Of a stretch of DNA of 64,000 bases, positions 36,469 through 44,139 are shown one piece after another (position 1 is the stretch's first letter; every line of letters begins with the position of its first letter). Below the pieces are notes generated by a model, which searched no databases, had not been told where the DNA came from, and saw nothing but the letters and a program-made list of their open reading frames with translations. Source of the stretch: Lentisphaeria bacterium. Its GTDB lineage: Bacteria; Verrucomicrobiota; Lentisphaeria; Victivallales; Victivallaceae. The stretch lies in the NCBI GenBank assembly GCA_017504435.1, contig JAFVRD010000053.1, forward strand, positions 1 to 64,000, read 5' to 3'. A program made the position numbers and the translations under genes.

Positions 36469-37170
36469 ATGAAAATAAAATCAGGACAGCATTTTTTGAT
36501 GATCGGTGATTCTGTTACCGATATGGGACGGATCCGTCCCTTGCAGGACGGTATTTCTGAAGGTTTTGGCGATCAGCTCGGCAAGGGTTATCCGCATATA
36601 GTCTGCGGTATGCTCAATGCAGTCTATCCTGAACGTCTCATCCGGGTGACCAATGCCGGAAACAGCGGCAACAGCATCCGTGCTCTCAAGGAACGCTGGC
36701 AGCGGGACTGTCTTGATCCGCTGCCGGATTGGGTCAGTGTGCTTATCGGGATCAATGATGTATGGCGGCAGTTTGATACTCCTCACAAACCTTTCAATCA
36801 TATCCTGCCGGACGAGTACGAGGCTACTTACCGGGAGCTGGTGGAGAAAACCTTGCCGCATCTCTCAGGAGGAATGGTGCTGATGACACCGTATTTTATT
36901 GAAACCAACACCTCTGATGCCATGCGTGCCAGAATGGATGAATACGGTGCGATAGTCAAGCGGGTCGCGGCTGAATACGGCACTTTGTTTGTCGATCTTC
37001 AGGCAGAATTCAACCGCATACTGCAATTCCGTCACAGTGGCAATATCGCCTGGGACAGAGTTCATCCCAATCTTATCGGAGCAACGGTGATCGCCAGAGC
37101 ATTGCTCAATGCTCTGGAGTTTGATTATCTGCATATCCCGGAAGCGGACAACGCCCCGTCGCAGCATTGA
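36469..37170 (+). CDS. SGNH/GDSL-family hydrolase (acetylesterase-like)
   Basis: This single-domain SGNH esterase of 233 residues has block I FLMIGDSVTDMGR with the nucleophile Ser, block II-type TNAGNSGNS, block III VLIGINDVWR and the C-terminal DRVHPNLIG with the catalytic Asp and His. It has no signal peptide and resembles cytoplasmic acetyl-sugar esterases. It is divergent from the Gfo/Idh-SGNH operon next door and may share its substrate. A GGAAAG site precedes the ATG. Confidence 0.87.
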   Translation: MKIKSGQHFLMIGDSVTDMGRIRPLQDGISEGFGDQLGKGYPHIVCGMLNAVYPERLIRVTNAGNSGNSIRALKERWQRDCLDPLPDWVSVLIGINDVWRQFDTPHKPFNHILPDEYEATYRELVEKTLPHLSGGMVLMTPYFIETNTSDAMRARMDEYGAIVKRVAAEYGTLFVDLQAEFNRILQFRHSGNIAWDRVHPNLIGATVIARALLNALEFDYLHIPEADNAPSQH

Positions 37171-37226
37171 TCACTGTTTTGGTGTGATGCTGAACAACTG
37201 TTCCGGGGGTATGGCTGCCGGAGGGG

Positions 37227-38867
37227 TTACTTCAATTCATTCTGCTGTGCGACCAACAGATCTCCGCCGTACATTTTGCGGAGTTTGGGTTTTTCGATCT
37301 TGCCGGTCGGGTTGCGTGGAACTGTCGCAAAAATGACTTTGCGCGGCCGCTGGTAACGGGGCAGTGCGCTGCAGAATGAGTTGAATTCATCTTCCGGAAG
37401 TACAGCATCCGGTTTCAATTCCACGATCGCGGCAGCGATTTCTCCAAGCCGGGGATCCGGCAGTCCGATGACGGCGACATCTTTGACGGCATTGTGTTTG
37501 CGGATGTAATCCTCGATCTGTACCGGATAAAGGTTTTCACCTCCGGTGATGATCACATCTTTTTTGCGGTCGACCAGATAGATGAAGCCATCTTCCGATT
37601 CCCGTGCCATATCACCGGTAAAAAGCCATCCGTCTGCAGACAGCACTTCCGCAGTGGCTTTTTCATCTTTATAATAACACTTCATCACTCCGGCACCGCG
37701 CACTGCCAATTCTCCGACATCCCCCGGCTTGACATCATGGTGTTTTTCATCCACGATGCGGGTCTCCCAGCCGTACCCGGCGATGCCGATAGCTCCGACA
37801 TGATCGATATTTTCCACTCCGAGGTGAACTGCTCCCGGTCCGATGGATTCGCTCAGCCCGTAATTTGTATCGTATTGGTGAGACGGGAATTTTTCTTTCC
37901 ATCTTTTGATCAGACTGGGCGGAACCGGTTGAGCTCCGATATGCATGAGCCGCCACCGGGAAAGGTCATATTCATCCAGATTTATTTCGCCACGGTCAAT
38001 GGCGTCGAGAATATCCTGGGCCCACGGGACCAGCAGCCAGACAATAGAACATTTCTCTTCTGCTGCGGCGCGGATGATCCATTCCGGTTTGACGCCCCTC
38101 AGCAGAACCGCTTTGCTGCCGGCAAGGAAACTGCCGAACCAGTGCATTTTTGCTCCGGTATGGTAAAGCGGCGGAATGCAGAGAAATACATCATCCCGGT
38201 TTTGCCCGTGGTGTTTCTGCTCCACCACGCATGAATGAGTCAGACTGCGGTGCCGGTGTACGATCGCTTTGGGGAATCCGGTCGTACCGCTGGAAAAATA
38301 AATAGCCGCTTCATCATCATCACTCAGCGCGATTTCCGGATTTTTACTGGAACAGTATGAAACCAGAGCGTTGTAAGGTTCGGCAAAGGACGGACAATCT
38401 TCTCCGACATAGATAAAGGATTTGATTTTGGGAAGACGGTCGCAAATATCCTCCACCCTGCCGACGAATTCAGGGCCGAAAATGAGAAATTCCGCATCCG
38501 CCAGATCCAGACAATAGCGGATTTCCTCGGCAGTGTAGCGGAAATTCATGGGCACTGCCATCGCTCCGCTTTTGAGGATCCCGAAATAAATGGGCAGCCA
38601 TTCCAGACAATTCATCAGCAGTATGGCGACTTTGTCACCTTTGCCGATGTGTCTGGTCAGCAGAAAGTTGGCGAGCCGGTTGGCTTTGCGGTCAAATTCA
38701 CCCCAGGTCAATTCGGAACGGAAAGAATCGGTACGGCTGGGTTCGATCAACGAGTAATCGCGCCAGGAGATCCGTTTTTGTTCAAGTTCCTGCGGATTGA
38801 TCTCCACTAATGCAACTTCATTACCGTATTCACGGGCGTTGCGGTTCAGTATGTCAGTAATGGGCAT
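37227..38867 (-). CDS. Class I AMP-forming acyl-CoA ligase
   Basis: The 546-residue enzyme shows the adenylate-forming superfamily motifs: AIYFSSGTTGFPKAIVHRH (ATP loop), NYGLSES, LFTGDMARESEDGFIYLVDRKKD (hinge) and the C-terminal catalytic Lys in NPTGKIEKPKLRK. It activates a carboxylic acid to its CoA thioester; chain length and substrate cannot be read. ATG 38867, with GAGGA upstream and a promoter at 38917-38945, is preferred over the longer frame to 38945. It is divergent from efp. Confidence 0.87.
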   Translation of the reverse strand: MPITDILNRNAREYGNEVALVEINPQELEQKRISWRDYSLIEPSRTDSFRSELTWGEFDRKANRLANFLLTRHIGKGDKVAILLMNCLEWLPIYFGILKSGAMAVPMNFRYTAEEIRYCLDLADAEFLIFGPEFVGRVEDICDRLPKIKSFIYVGEDCPSFAEPYNALVSYCSSKNPEIALSDDDEAAIYFSSGTTGFPKAIVHRHRSLTHSCVVEQKHHGQNRDDVFLCIPPLYHTGAKMHWFGSFLAGSKAVLLRGVKPEWIIRAAAEEKCSIVWLLVPWAQDILDAIDRGEINLDEYDLSRWRLMHIGAQPVPPSLIKRWKEKFPSHQYDTNYGLSESIGPGAVHLGVENIDHVGAIGIAGYGWETRIVDEKHHDVKPGDVGELAVRGAGVMKCYYKDEKATAEVLSADGWLFTGDMARESEDGFIYLVDRKKDVIITGGENLYPVQIEDYIRKHNAVKDVAVIGLPDPRLGEIAAAIVELKPDAVLPEDEFNSFCSALPRYQRPRKVIFATVPRNPTGKIEKPKLRKMYGGDLLVAQQNELK

Positions 38868-38916
38868 GATAAATAGAATCCTCAACTGTATTGTTCTTAA
38901 ATTTTGTTTTCCCGAT

Positions 38917-38985
38917 AATATATCCCGGAAGCGGCGACAATGCAAGCGCGGAATCCTTGCATTTTAATTGATGTTGTGCTATATT
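38917..38985. promoter_or_regulatory. Back-to-back divergent promoters: acyl-CoA ligase (minus) and efp (plus)
   Basis: Minus: TTGCAT (complement of 38940-38945), 17 bp, TATATT (complement of 38917-38922). Plus: TTGCAT (38957-38962), 17 bp, TATATT (38980-38985), preceded by TTGTGC. The two -35 boxes are inverted copies 11 bp apart. Confidence 0.7.
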
Positions 38986-39028
38986 ATAAAAACGTTATTG
39001 CATTTTAACACATGTATGGAGAAAAATT

Positions 39029-39598
39029 ATGTTCAGTGCTTCCGATCTTAAAAAAGGCCTTAAAATCCAAATTGACGGTGCTCCGTGGGTCATTACCGAG
39101 TTTGAATTCTGCAAACCCGGTAAAGGAACTGCCCTTTACCGCTGCCGTATGAAAAACATGATCACCGGCGCCGGTATGGAAAAAACCTATCGTCCCACCG
39201 ACAAGATCGAGGAGCCGGATATCGAAGAACGCGAGCTTTATTACTCCTACAACGACGGTCACAACTATGTGTTCAGTGATCCGGTAACTTACGAGGAAAT
39301 GGCTCTGTCTCCGGAAACTCTCGGTGACAAGGTTTACTTCCTGATCGAGGAAAGCCTCTGCAATTTTATTCTTTTCAACGGCGAACCGATCGATATCACT
39401 CTGCCGACTTTCATTGAAAAAGAGATCGTGGAGACTGAACCCGGGGTGCGCGGTGACACTGCCACCAACGTTACCAAACCGGCGAAAATTGATAACGGCT
39501 ATGAAATTCAGGTGCCGCTGTTCATCAATGAGGGCGATATCGTGAAAATCGATACCCGTACCGGTACTTATGCTGAACGTGTCAGCAAAAAGAACTGA
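39029..39598 (+). CDS. efp: Translation elongation factor P
   Basis: EF-P relieves ribosome stalling at consecutive prolines. The 189-residue protein has three barrel domains; the loop Lys expected to be modified is Lys32 in KPGKGTAL, and the C-terminal signature GDIVKIDTRTGTYAERV is present. GGAG precedes the start, and a strong promoter and a terminator make it a single-gene unit. Modification enzymes such as EpmA are not in the window. Confidence 0.95.
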   Translation: MFSASDLKKGLKIQIDGAPWVITEFEFCKPGKGTALYRCRMKNMITGAGMEKTYRPTDKIEEPDIEERELYYSYNDGHNYVFSDPVTYEEMALSPETLGDKVYFLIEESLCNFILFNGEPIDITLPTFIEKEIVETEPGVRGDTATNVTKPAKIDNGYEIQVPLFINEGDIVKIDTRTGTYAERVSKKN

Positions 39599-39613
39599 TG
39601 ACGATTCGCAATC

Positions 39614-39647
39614 AAAACTCCGGAAAACTCCGGAGTTTTTTGCTTTT
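39614..39647 (+). terminator. Terminator after efp
   Basis: AAAACTCCGG (39614-39623) pairs with CCGGAGTTTT (39630-39639), followed by T-rich sequence. Confidence 0.8.
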
Positions 39648-39666
39648 TTAAGGAGGATTACGGGGA

Positions 39667-40551
39667 ATGCCGGTTGATTCTTGGTACATTTCCACCATCG
39701 TTTCAGCGTTTGGGCTCGGACTTTACGATATCTGCAAAAAACATGCGGTCAAAGATAATTCCGTAATGCCGGTACTCTTTTTTGCCACTCTCAGCGGAAC
39801 ACTGTTTTTTGTTTTTATGTCATTGTGCAGTGGAAATACCGCTGCGGTCTGGCGCACTGACTTTACAGAGCAGCTGCTGGTGGCGGTGAAATCGTTGCTG
39901 GTGTCATCCAGCTGGATTTGTGTATACTACGCGATGCGGGAGTTGCCGATTTCTCTGGCATCTCCGATACGTTCCACTTCACCGTTATGGACGATGGCCG
40001 GCGGAATTATTATTTTCCGGGAAATACCGACTTTGTTTCAGGCATTGGGGATGGCGGTGATTCTGTCCGGGTATGTTCTGTTCAGTTTTTTCGGCAGCCG
40101 GGAAGGATTCCCCTGGAAAAGCAAAGGTATGCAGCTGATCATTTCCGGAACACTGTTGGGCGCGGCATCGGCACTTTACGATAAATATCTGCTCAATACC
40201 CTGAATCTTGCGCCGGGGATGGTGCAGTTTTATTTTTCACTGGACATGGTAATATTTCTGGGTGCGGCATGGGGAGTGAGGAGCTGTTTCGGGCATCATC
40301 ATCCTTTTGTATGGCGATGGAGTATTCCGGTGACCGGTATTTTGTTGATCCTGGCGGATTTTTGTTATTTTCATGCGGTAAGTGTGCCGGATGCCCCGAT
40401 ATCCATGATTTCACTGCTGCGCCGGTGCGGCAGTTGTGTAATAACATTTGGTCTTGGAGTGAAAATATTTCGTGATATCAATGTCAAGCGCAAAGCTGCC
40501 GCGTTGGTTCTGTTGATCGCCGGAGCTGTGCTGCTGGCACTGGCGAAGTGA
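39667..40551 (+). CDS. EamA/DMT-family membrane transporter
   Basis: The 294-residue protein has about ten hydrophobic segments arranged as two EamA-type repeats (roughly residues 5-140 and 150-294) with the PLWTMAGGIIIFREIP pattern typical of the drug/metabolite transporter superfamily. The substrate is unknown. It begins a seven-gene run that continues into the heptose/KDO/Lpt cluster, so export of an envelope precursor is a reasonable guess. AAGGAGG lies about 12 bases upstream of the ATG. Confidence 0.85.
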   Translation: MPVDSWYISTIVSAFGLGLYDICKKHAVKDNSVMPVLFFATLSGTLFFVFMSLCSGNTAAVWRTDFTEQLLVAVKSLLVSSSWICVYYAMRELPISLASPIRSTSPLWTMAGGIIIFREIPTLFQALGMAVILSGYVLFSFFGSREGFPWKSKGMQLIISGTLLGAASALYDKYLLNTLNLAPGMVQFYFSLDMVIFLGAAWGVRSCFGHHHPFVWRWSIPVTGILLILADFCYFHAVSVPDAPISMISLLRRCGSCVITFGLGVKIFRDINVKRKAAALVLLIAGAVLLALAK

Positions 40552-40567
40552 TAAAGGAGAGAAGAAT

Positions 40568-41224
40568 ATGGTATTGCTGCATATTTTTGATATGGATCAC
40601 ACCCTTATTGAGGCGGATTGTGATGTAACATGGAAGCAGTTTCTGGTTTCGGAAGGGCTTGCTCCGGCAAGTGCCCTGGCTGAAGCGGACCGTTTTTTTG
40701 ATCAATACAACCGCGGCTGTCTGGATCATGATGAATTCAATGCGTTTCAGCTTCGGGAGATCGCCGGATTGGGTCTGGAGGAAATGGCAGATATCTCCCG
40801 TCGGCACTTTGAAAAAATGATCCTGCCCAATATCCGGCCGGCGGCAGAAGCTTATGTAAAAAGCTGTCAGGCAAGCGGAATTCCCTGTGTGATATTGAGT
40901 TCCACTAATGCCATGTTGGTTGCGCCGGTGGCACATTATCTCGGAATAACCGAGTTTTATGGTTCTCCGCTGGAAATGTATAACGGCAGATTTACCGGGA
41001 AAATCGCTGGCGGTTTGTTCGCCGGTGAAGGTAAAGTCGGGGTGATGAAACAATTGTGCGCAAAATATGCGCTTACTCCGGCATCAGTAGCGGCTTACGG
41101 AGACAGTATCAATGATGCCAAACTGCTTGCTGCAGTCGGAACTGCCTGTGCGGTCTCGCCGTCTGACGCACTGCATGAACTTGCGGTGTCGAACAATTGG
41201 CGGATTCTTGATTGGCGGGCTTGA
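40568..41224 (+). CDS. HAD-IB family phosphatase (SerB-like)
   Basis: The catalytic motif is IFDMDHTLIEAD. CVILSSTNA provides the motif II position and AYGDSINDAKLL the metal-binding motif IV, as in HAD-IB phosphatases. The 218-residue size fits the SerB/HAD-IB group that includes phosphoserine phosphatases and phospholipid-synthesis enzymes. Its position before LPS genes leaves both amino-acid and lipid roles open. AAGGAG precedes the start. Confidence 0.85.
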   Translation: MVLLHIFDMDHTLIEADCDVTWKQFLVSEGLAPASALAEADRFFDQYNRGCLDHDEFNAFQLREIAGLGLEEMADISRRHFEKMILPNIRPAAEAYVKSCQASGIPCVILSSTNAMLVAPVAHYLGITEFYGSPLEMYNGRFTGKIAGGLFAGEGKVGVMKQLCAKYALTPASVAAYGDSINDAKLLAAVGTACAVSPSDALHELAVSNNWRILDWRA

Positions 41225-41313
41225 TAATTCCACCAAGAGAATGTATATTCTCTTTAAGCATGGATGTCAGTGCCGGAATTCCGGTCGTGCCAACAATTAA
41301 TGAAAGTAAAAAA

Positions 41314-41784
41314 ATGGCTCAGAAAATAGTTTATTCAGCAAACTTCAAACGCGATTATGTGGCATTTTTTGCGGTGATTCTCTTTTTTGCAATGATTGCT
41401 TCAGAAGTGTTGCTCGCGGTAAGTGTACCGGCGTACATGAGTCGGGAAAATGTGCTGGCAAATGAGGTTGTGAAACGGAAAATGCTGCTGCGATTTGACC
41501 GTGTCCGGGCAAAATGCAACAATATCAACAGCAGCAATGAAACATTGATGCTGGAAAAAAAGTTGATCAGTGAGCAATTTGAACAGCTGGCAATTTATTT
41601 ACGCGCTGAATCAGACCGTCTGACTCCCGATGAAATACTTAAAATGTCTGATTTGATGCTGGATCTGGAGCGGATAGTTGCCCGTCTGGGAGCTGGCAAG
41701 GCATATTCAAAAGAAAACCGTCTGGATTCTTCAGAGTATGTGAATTCGCTGGTCAAAAAATATGCGTTGGAAGGTGAAAAATGA
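41314..41784 (+). CDS. Single-pass membrane protein of unknown function
   Basis: The 156-residue product has one transmembrane helix (about residues 16-37, FFAVILFFAMIASEVLLAV) and a charged, helical C-terminal region that may form a coiled coil. I recognise no domain. Its stop overlaps the heptose kinase start (ATGA), so it is translationally coupled to LPS genes; a small inner-membrane scaffold resembling LptC in topology is conceivable but not shown. The start is uncertain: the frame extends to 41212 without a better ribosome site. Confidence 0.6.
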   Translation: MAQKIVYSANFKRDYVAFFAVILFFAMIASEVLLAVSVPAYMSRENVLANEVVKRKMLLRFDRVRAKCNNINSSNETLMLEKKLISEQFEQLAIYLRAESDRLTPDEILKMSDLMLDLERIVARLGAGKAYSKENRLDSSEYVNSLVKKYALEGEK

Positions 41785-42797
41785 CAGTGCAGGATAAAAT
41801 TGCTGCGATAAAACGATTTGACCGGGGGCGCATTGCTGTCCTCGGGGATTTGATGCTGGATGTTTATCTTTGGGGCAATGTGACCAGAATATCTCCGGAA
41901 GCTCCGGTGCCGGTGGTCAATGTGGAAAAACGTACATTCTGTCTGGGGGGAGCCGCCAATGTGATGCGCAATATCTCCACACTGGGCGGGAAAGCATTGG
42001 CATTCGGAGCCGTAGGCAGGGACGTTTCCGGTAAAGAGATTATTTCCGGCCTGGATGAATTCGGTATCTCTCATGACGGAATTGTTGCCGCTGACGGCAG
42101 GCGTACTACCGAAAAATGCCGGGTAGTGGCAGGAGCTCAGCAGTTATTGCGGGCGGATTTTGAGGATGCAGTACCGCTGGATGATGCCTTGCGGGAGATC
42201 ATGGTTTGCAAGATCGAGAAATTGATCGCGTCCGGGGAAGTCGATGCAGTGATTTTTGATGATTATGCCAAAGGAGTATTGGATGCTTGGATGTTGCAAC
42301 GGATCATTGCAGCAGCCCGTGAGTCCGGAGTGATCACCATGCTTGACCCCAAACCTAAGGCAGGCGGGGTATCTGCAGTAAAAGGTCTGACGGTACTCAA
42401 ACCCAATCGCAGTGAGGCGTTTGCATTGTCCGGCGTACATGATGATAATTTTTCCGGAGATCCGGCAGAAAACAAAGCTCTGCTGCTTGCTTCGGAACGG
42501 ATTTTTGAAATTTGGGAACCGGAATATTTGCTGATTTCGCTGGCGGCGCAGGGAATGGCACTCTTTCAGCGCGGCAAATTGCTGAAGCGTATTCCGACCC
42601 GGGCCAGAGAAGTTTTTGATGTTTCCGGTGCCGGAGACACTGTGGCGGCGAGCTGCACATTGGCACTGGCGACCGGCAGTGATGCTGTTACAGCTGCTGA
42701 AATAGCTAATTTTGCCGCCGGAGTTGTCGTCGGTAAGATCGGTACAGCACCGATTCTGCATGATGAATTGCTCACTGCGGTTCAGCAAGTAAAATAA
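41781..42797 (+). CDS. hldA: D-glycero-beta-D-manno-heptose-7-phosphate kinase (HldA type)
   Basis: This PfkB/ribokinase-family enzyme of 338 residues has the family opening RIAVLGDLMLDVYLWG, the sugar-binding segment FCLGGAANVMRNI and the catalytic signature DVSGAGDTVAAS. It phosphorylates heptose 7-phosphate at C1 for ADP-heptose synthesis. It matches only the kinase half of HldE; no cytidylyltransferase-like domain follows, so the adenylyltransferase must be separate. The next step, GmhB, is encoded at 6013. Confidence 0.9.
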   Translation: MTVQDKIAAIKRFDRGRIAVLGDLMLDVYLWGNVTRISPEAPVPVVNVEKRTFCLGGAANVMRNISTLGGKALAFGAVGRDVSGKEIISGLDEFGISHDGIVAADGRRTTEKCRVVAGAQQLLRADFEDAVPLDDALREIMVCKIEKLIASGEVDAVIFDDYAKGVLDAWMLQRIIAAARESGVITMLDPKPKAGGVSAVKGLTVLKPNRSEAFALSGVHDDNFSGDPAENKALLLASERIFEIWEPEYLLISLAAQGMALFQRGKLLKRIPTRAREVFDVSGAGDTVAASCTLALATGSDAVTAAEIANFAAGVVVGKIGTAPILHDELLTAVQQVK

Positions 42798-42821
42798 ACG
42801 CAATTGCGGGAGATAACTGTT

Positions 42822-43634
42822 ATGAATAGTGTTAAAGTCGGAAATATGGTCATCGGCGGCGGTAAACTCACGCTGCTGGGCGGTCCGTGTACTGCTGAGA
42901 GTGAAAGTGTGTGTTTGGAAATCGCCGAATATCTGGTGGATTTGTGTGCGGAACTGGACATTCAGTATGTATTCAAAGCATCTTTTGACAAAGCCAACCG
43001 TTCCAGTGTTTCTTCCCGGCGTGGTCCGGGAATGGCAGAGGGACTTAAGTATCTTGCTGCGGTAAAAGAGCGTTTCAATGTACCGGTGGTGACCGATATC
43101 CACGAAAGCAGCGATGCGGCACCGGTGGCTGAAGTGGCGGATATTCTGCAGATTCCGGCGTTTCTCTGCCGTCAGACCGATTTGCTGGTCGCCGCCGGCA
43201 GAACCATGAAAGTGGTCAATATCAAAAAAGGTCAGTTTGTCGCTCCGGAAGATATGCTCGGGGCCGTGGAGAAAGTCCGCAGTACCGGCAATGAACAAGT
43301 CATGCTCACGGAACGCGGTACGACATTCGGTTATCACAATCTGGTGGTGGATATGCGTTCGCTGGTCACGATGCGTGAGCTGGGAGTGCCGGTGGTTTTT
43401 GATGCCACCCATTCCGTGCAGCTGCCCGGTGGTTTGGGGAATGCTTCCGGCGGGAGAAAAGAGTTTGTTCAACCTTTGGCAAGAGCTGCGGCTGCCGTTG
43501 GGATCGACGCACTTTTCACTGAGGTGCATCCGCGTCCGGCGGAGGCGTGGTCAGATGGACCGAATTCTCTGGATTTCAAACAGATCCGTGAAACATTGAT
43601 TCAAGTGAAAGCTTTGCATGATCTCATCGGCTGA
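42822..43634 (+). CDS. kdsA: 3-deoxy-8-phosphooctulonate synthase
   Basis: KdsA condenses arabinose 5-phosphate with phosphoenolpyruvate to KDO 8-phosphate for the LPS core. Motifs are TLLGGPCTAES, FKASFDKANRSSVSSRRGPGM, FLCRQTDLL and MLTERGTTFGYHNLVVDMR. The 270-residue length from ATG 42822 (GGGAGA upstream) is normal. It overlaps kdsC by 17 bases, matching their consecutive pathway steps. KdsB and KdsD are not in the window. Confidence 0.95.
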   Translation: MNSVKVGNMVIGGGKLTLLGGPCTAESESVCLEIAEYLVDLCAELDIQYVFKASFDKANRSSVSSRRGPGMAEGLKYLAAVKERFNVPVVTDIHESSDAAPVAEVADILQIPAFLCRQTDLLVAAGRTMKVVNIKKGQFVAPEDMLGAVEKVRSTGNEQVMLTERGTTFGYHNLVVDMRSLVTMRELGVPVVFDATHSVQLPGGLGNASGGRKEFVQPLARAAAAVGIDALFTEVHPRPAEAWSDGPNSLDFKQIRETLIQVKALHDLIG

Positions 43635-44139
43635 TTTTCAGAATATTTCGGTGCTGATATTTGACATTGATGGAACTTTGACTGATGGCCGGGTTACTTT
43701 TGACAGTTCCGGTGCGGCAGTGAAATTTTTTGATATGCAGGATATGCACTGGTTGAAACTGGCGTTGCGTGCCGGATTGCGGGTGGCTCTGCTTTCCGGC
43801 AGAAAAGACCGGATAAATTCGGTTTTGGCGGATGAGTTGAATGTCAGCGCAACGGTTTTGGATGCCAAAGATAAAATTGCCGGATTTGAGATGTTGTTGT
43901 CCCAGCTTGCCTGCAAAGCTTCGGAGTGTCTTTATGCCGGGGATGATGTGGTGGATTTACCAGTCATCCGTCGTGCCGGTATCGGAGTTGCCGTTGCCAA
44001 TGGGGTGCCGGAACTTGATGAAGCTGCCCGTTGGCGTACTGTTTTATCCGGCGGCAGAGGTGCGGCGGCTGAAATTGTCCGCAGGGTTCTGAAAGAAAAA
44101 GGTCTTTATGACCACATAATGGAGCGTTACCGCCGATGA
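43618..44139 (+). CDS. kdsC: 3-deoxy-D-manno-octulosonate 8-phosphate phosphatase
   Basis: This HAD-superfamily phosphatase of 173 residues removes phosphate from KDO 8-phosphate. The Asp nucleophile motif is LIFDIDGTLTDGRV, and motifs ALLSGRKDRI and YAGDDVVDLPVI follow, as in the cap-less KdsC tetramer. It sits between kdsA and the LptA-like gene, whose start overlaps its stop (ATGA). The first codons lie inside the kdsA 3' end. Confidence 0.92.
   Translation: MISSADFQNISVLIFDIDGTLTDGRVTFDSSGAAVKFFDMQDMHWLKLALRAGLRVALLSGRKDRINSVLADELNVSATVLDAKDKIAGFEMLLSQLACKASECLYAGDDVVDLPVIRRAGIGVAVANGVPELDEAARWRTVLSGGRGAAAEIVRRVLKEKGLYDHIMERYRR

Noticed and set aside
42144-43529. 461-codon frame antisense to hldA and kdsA
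   Set aside because: It covers two well-supported genes and its sequence shows no recognisable domain.
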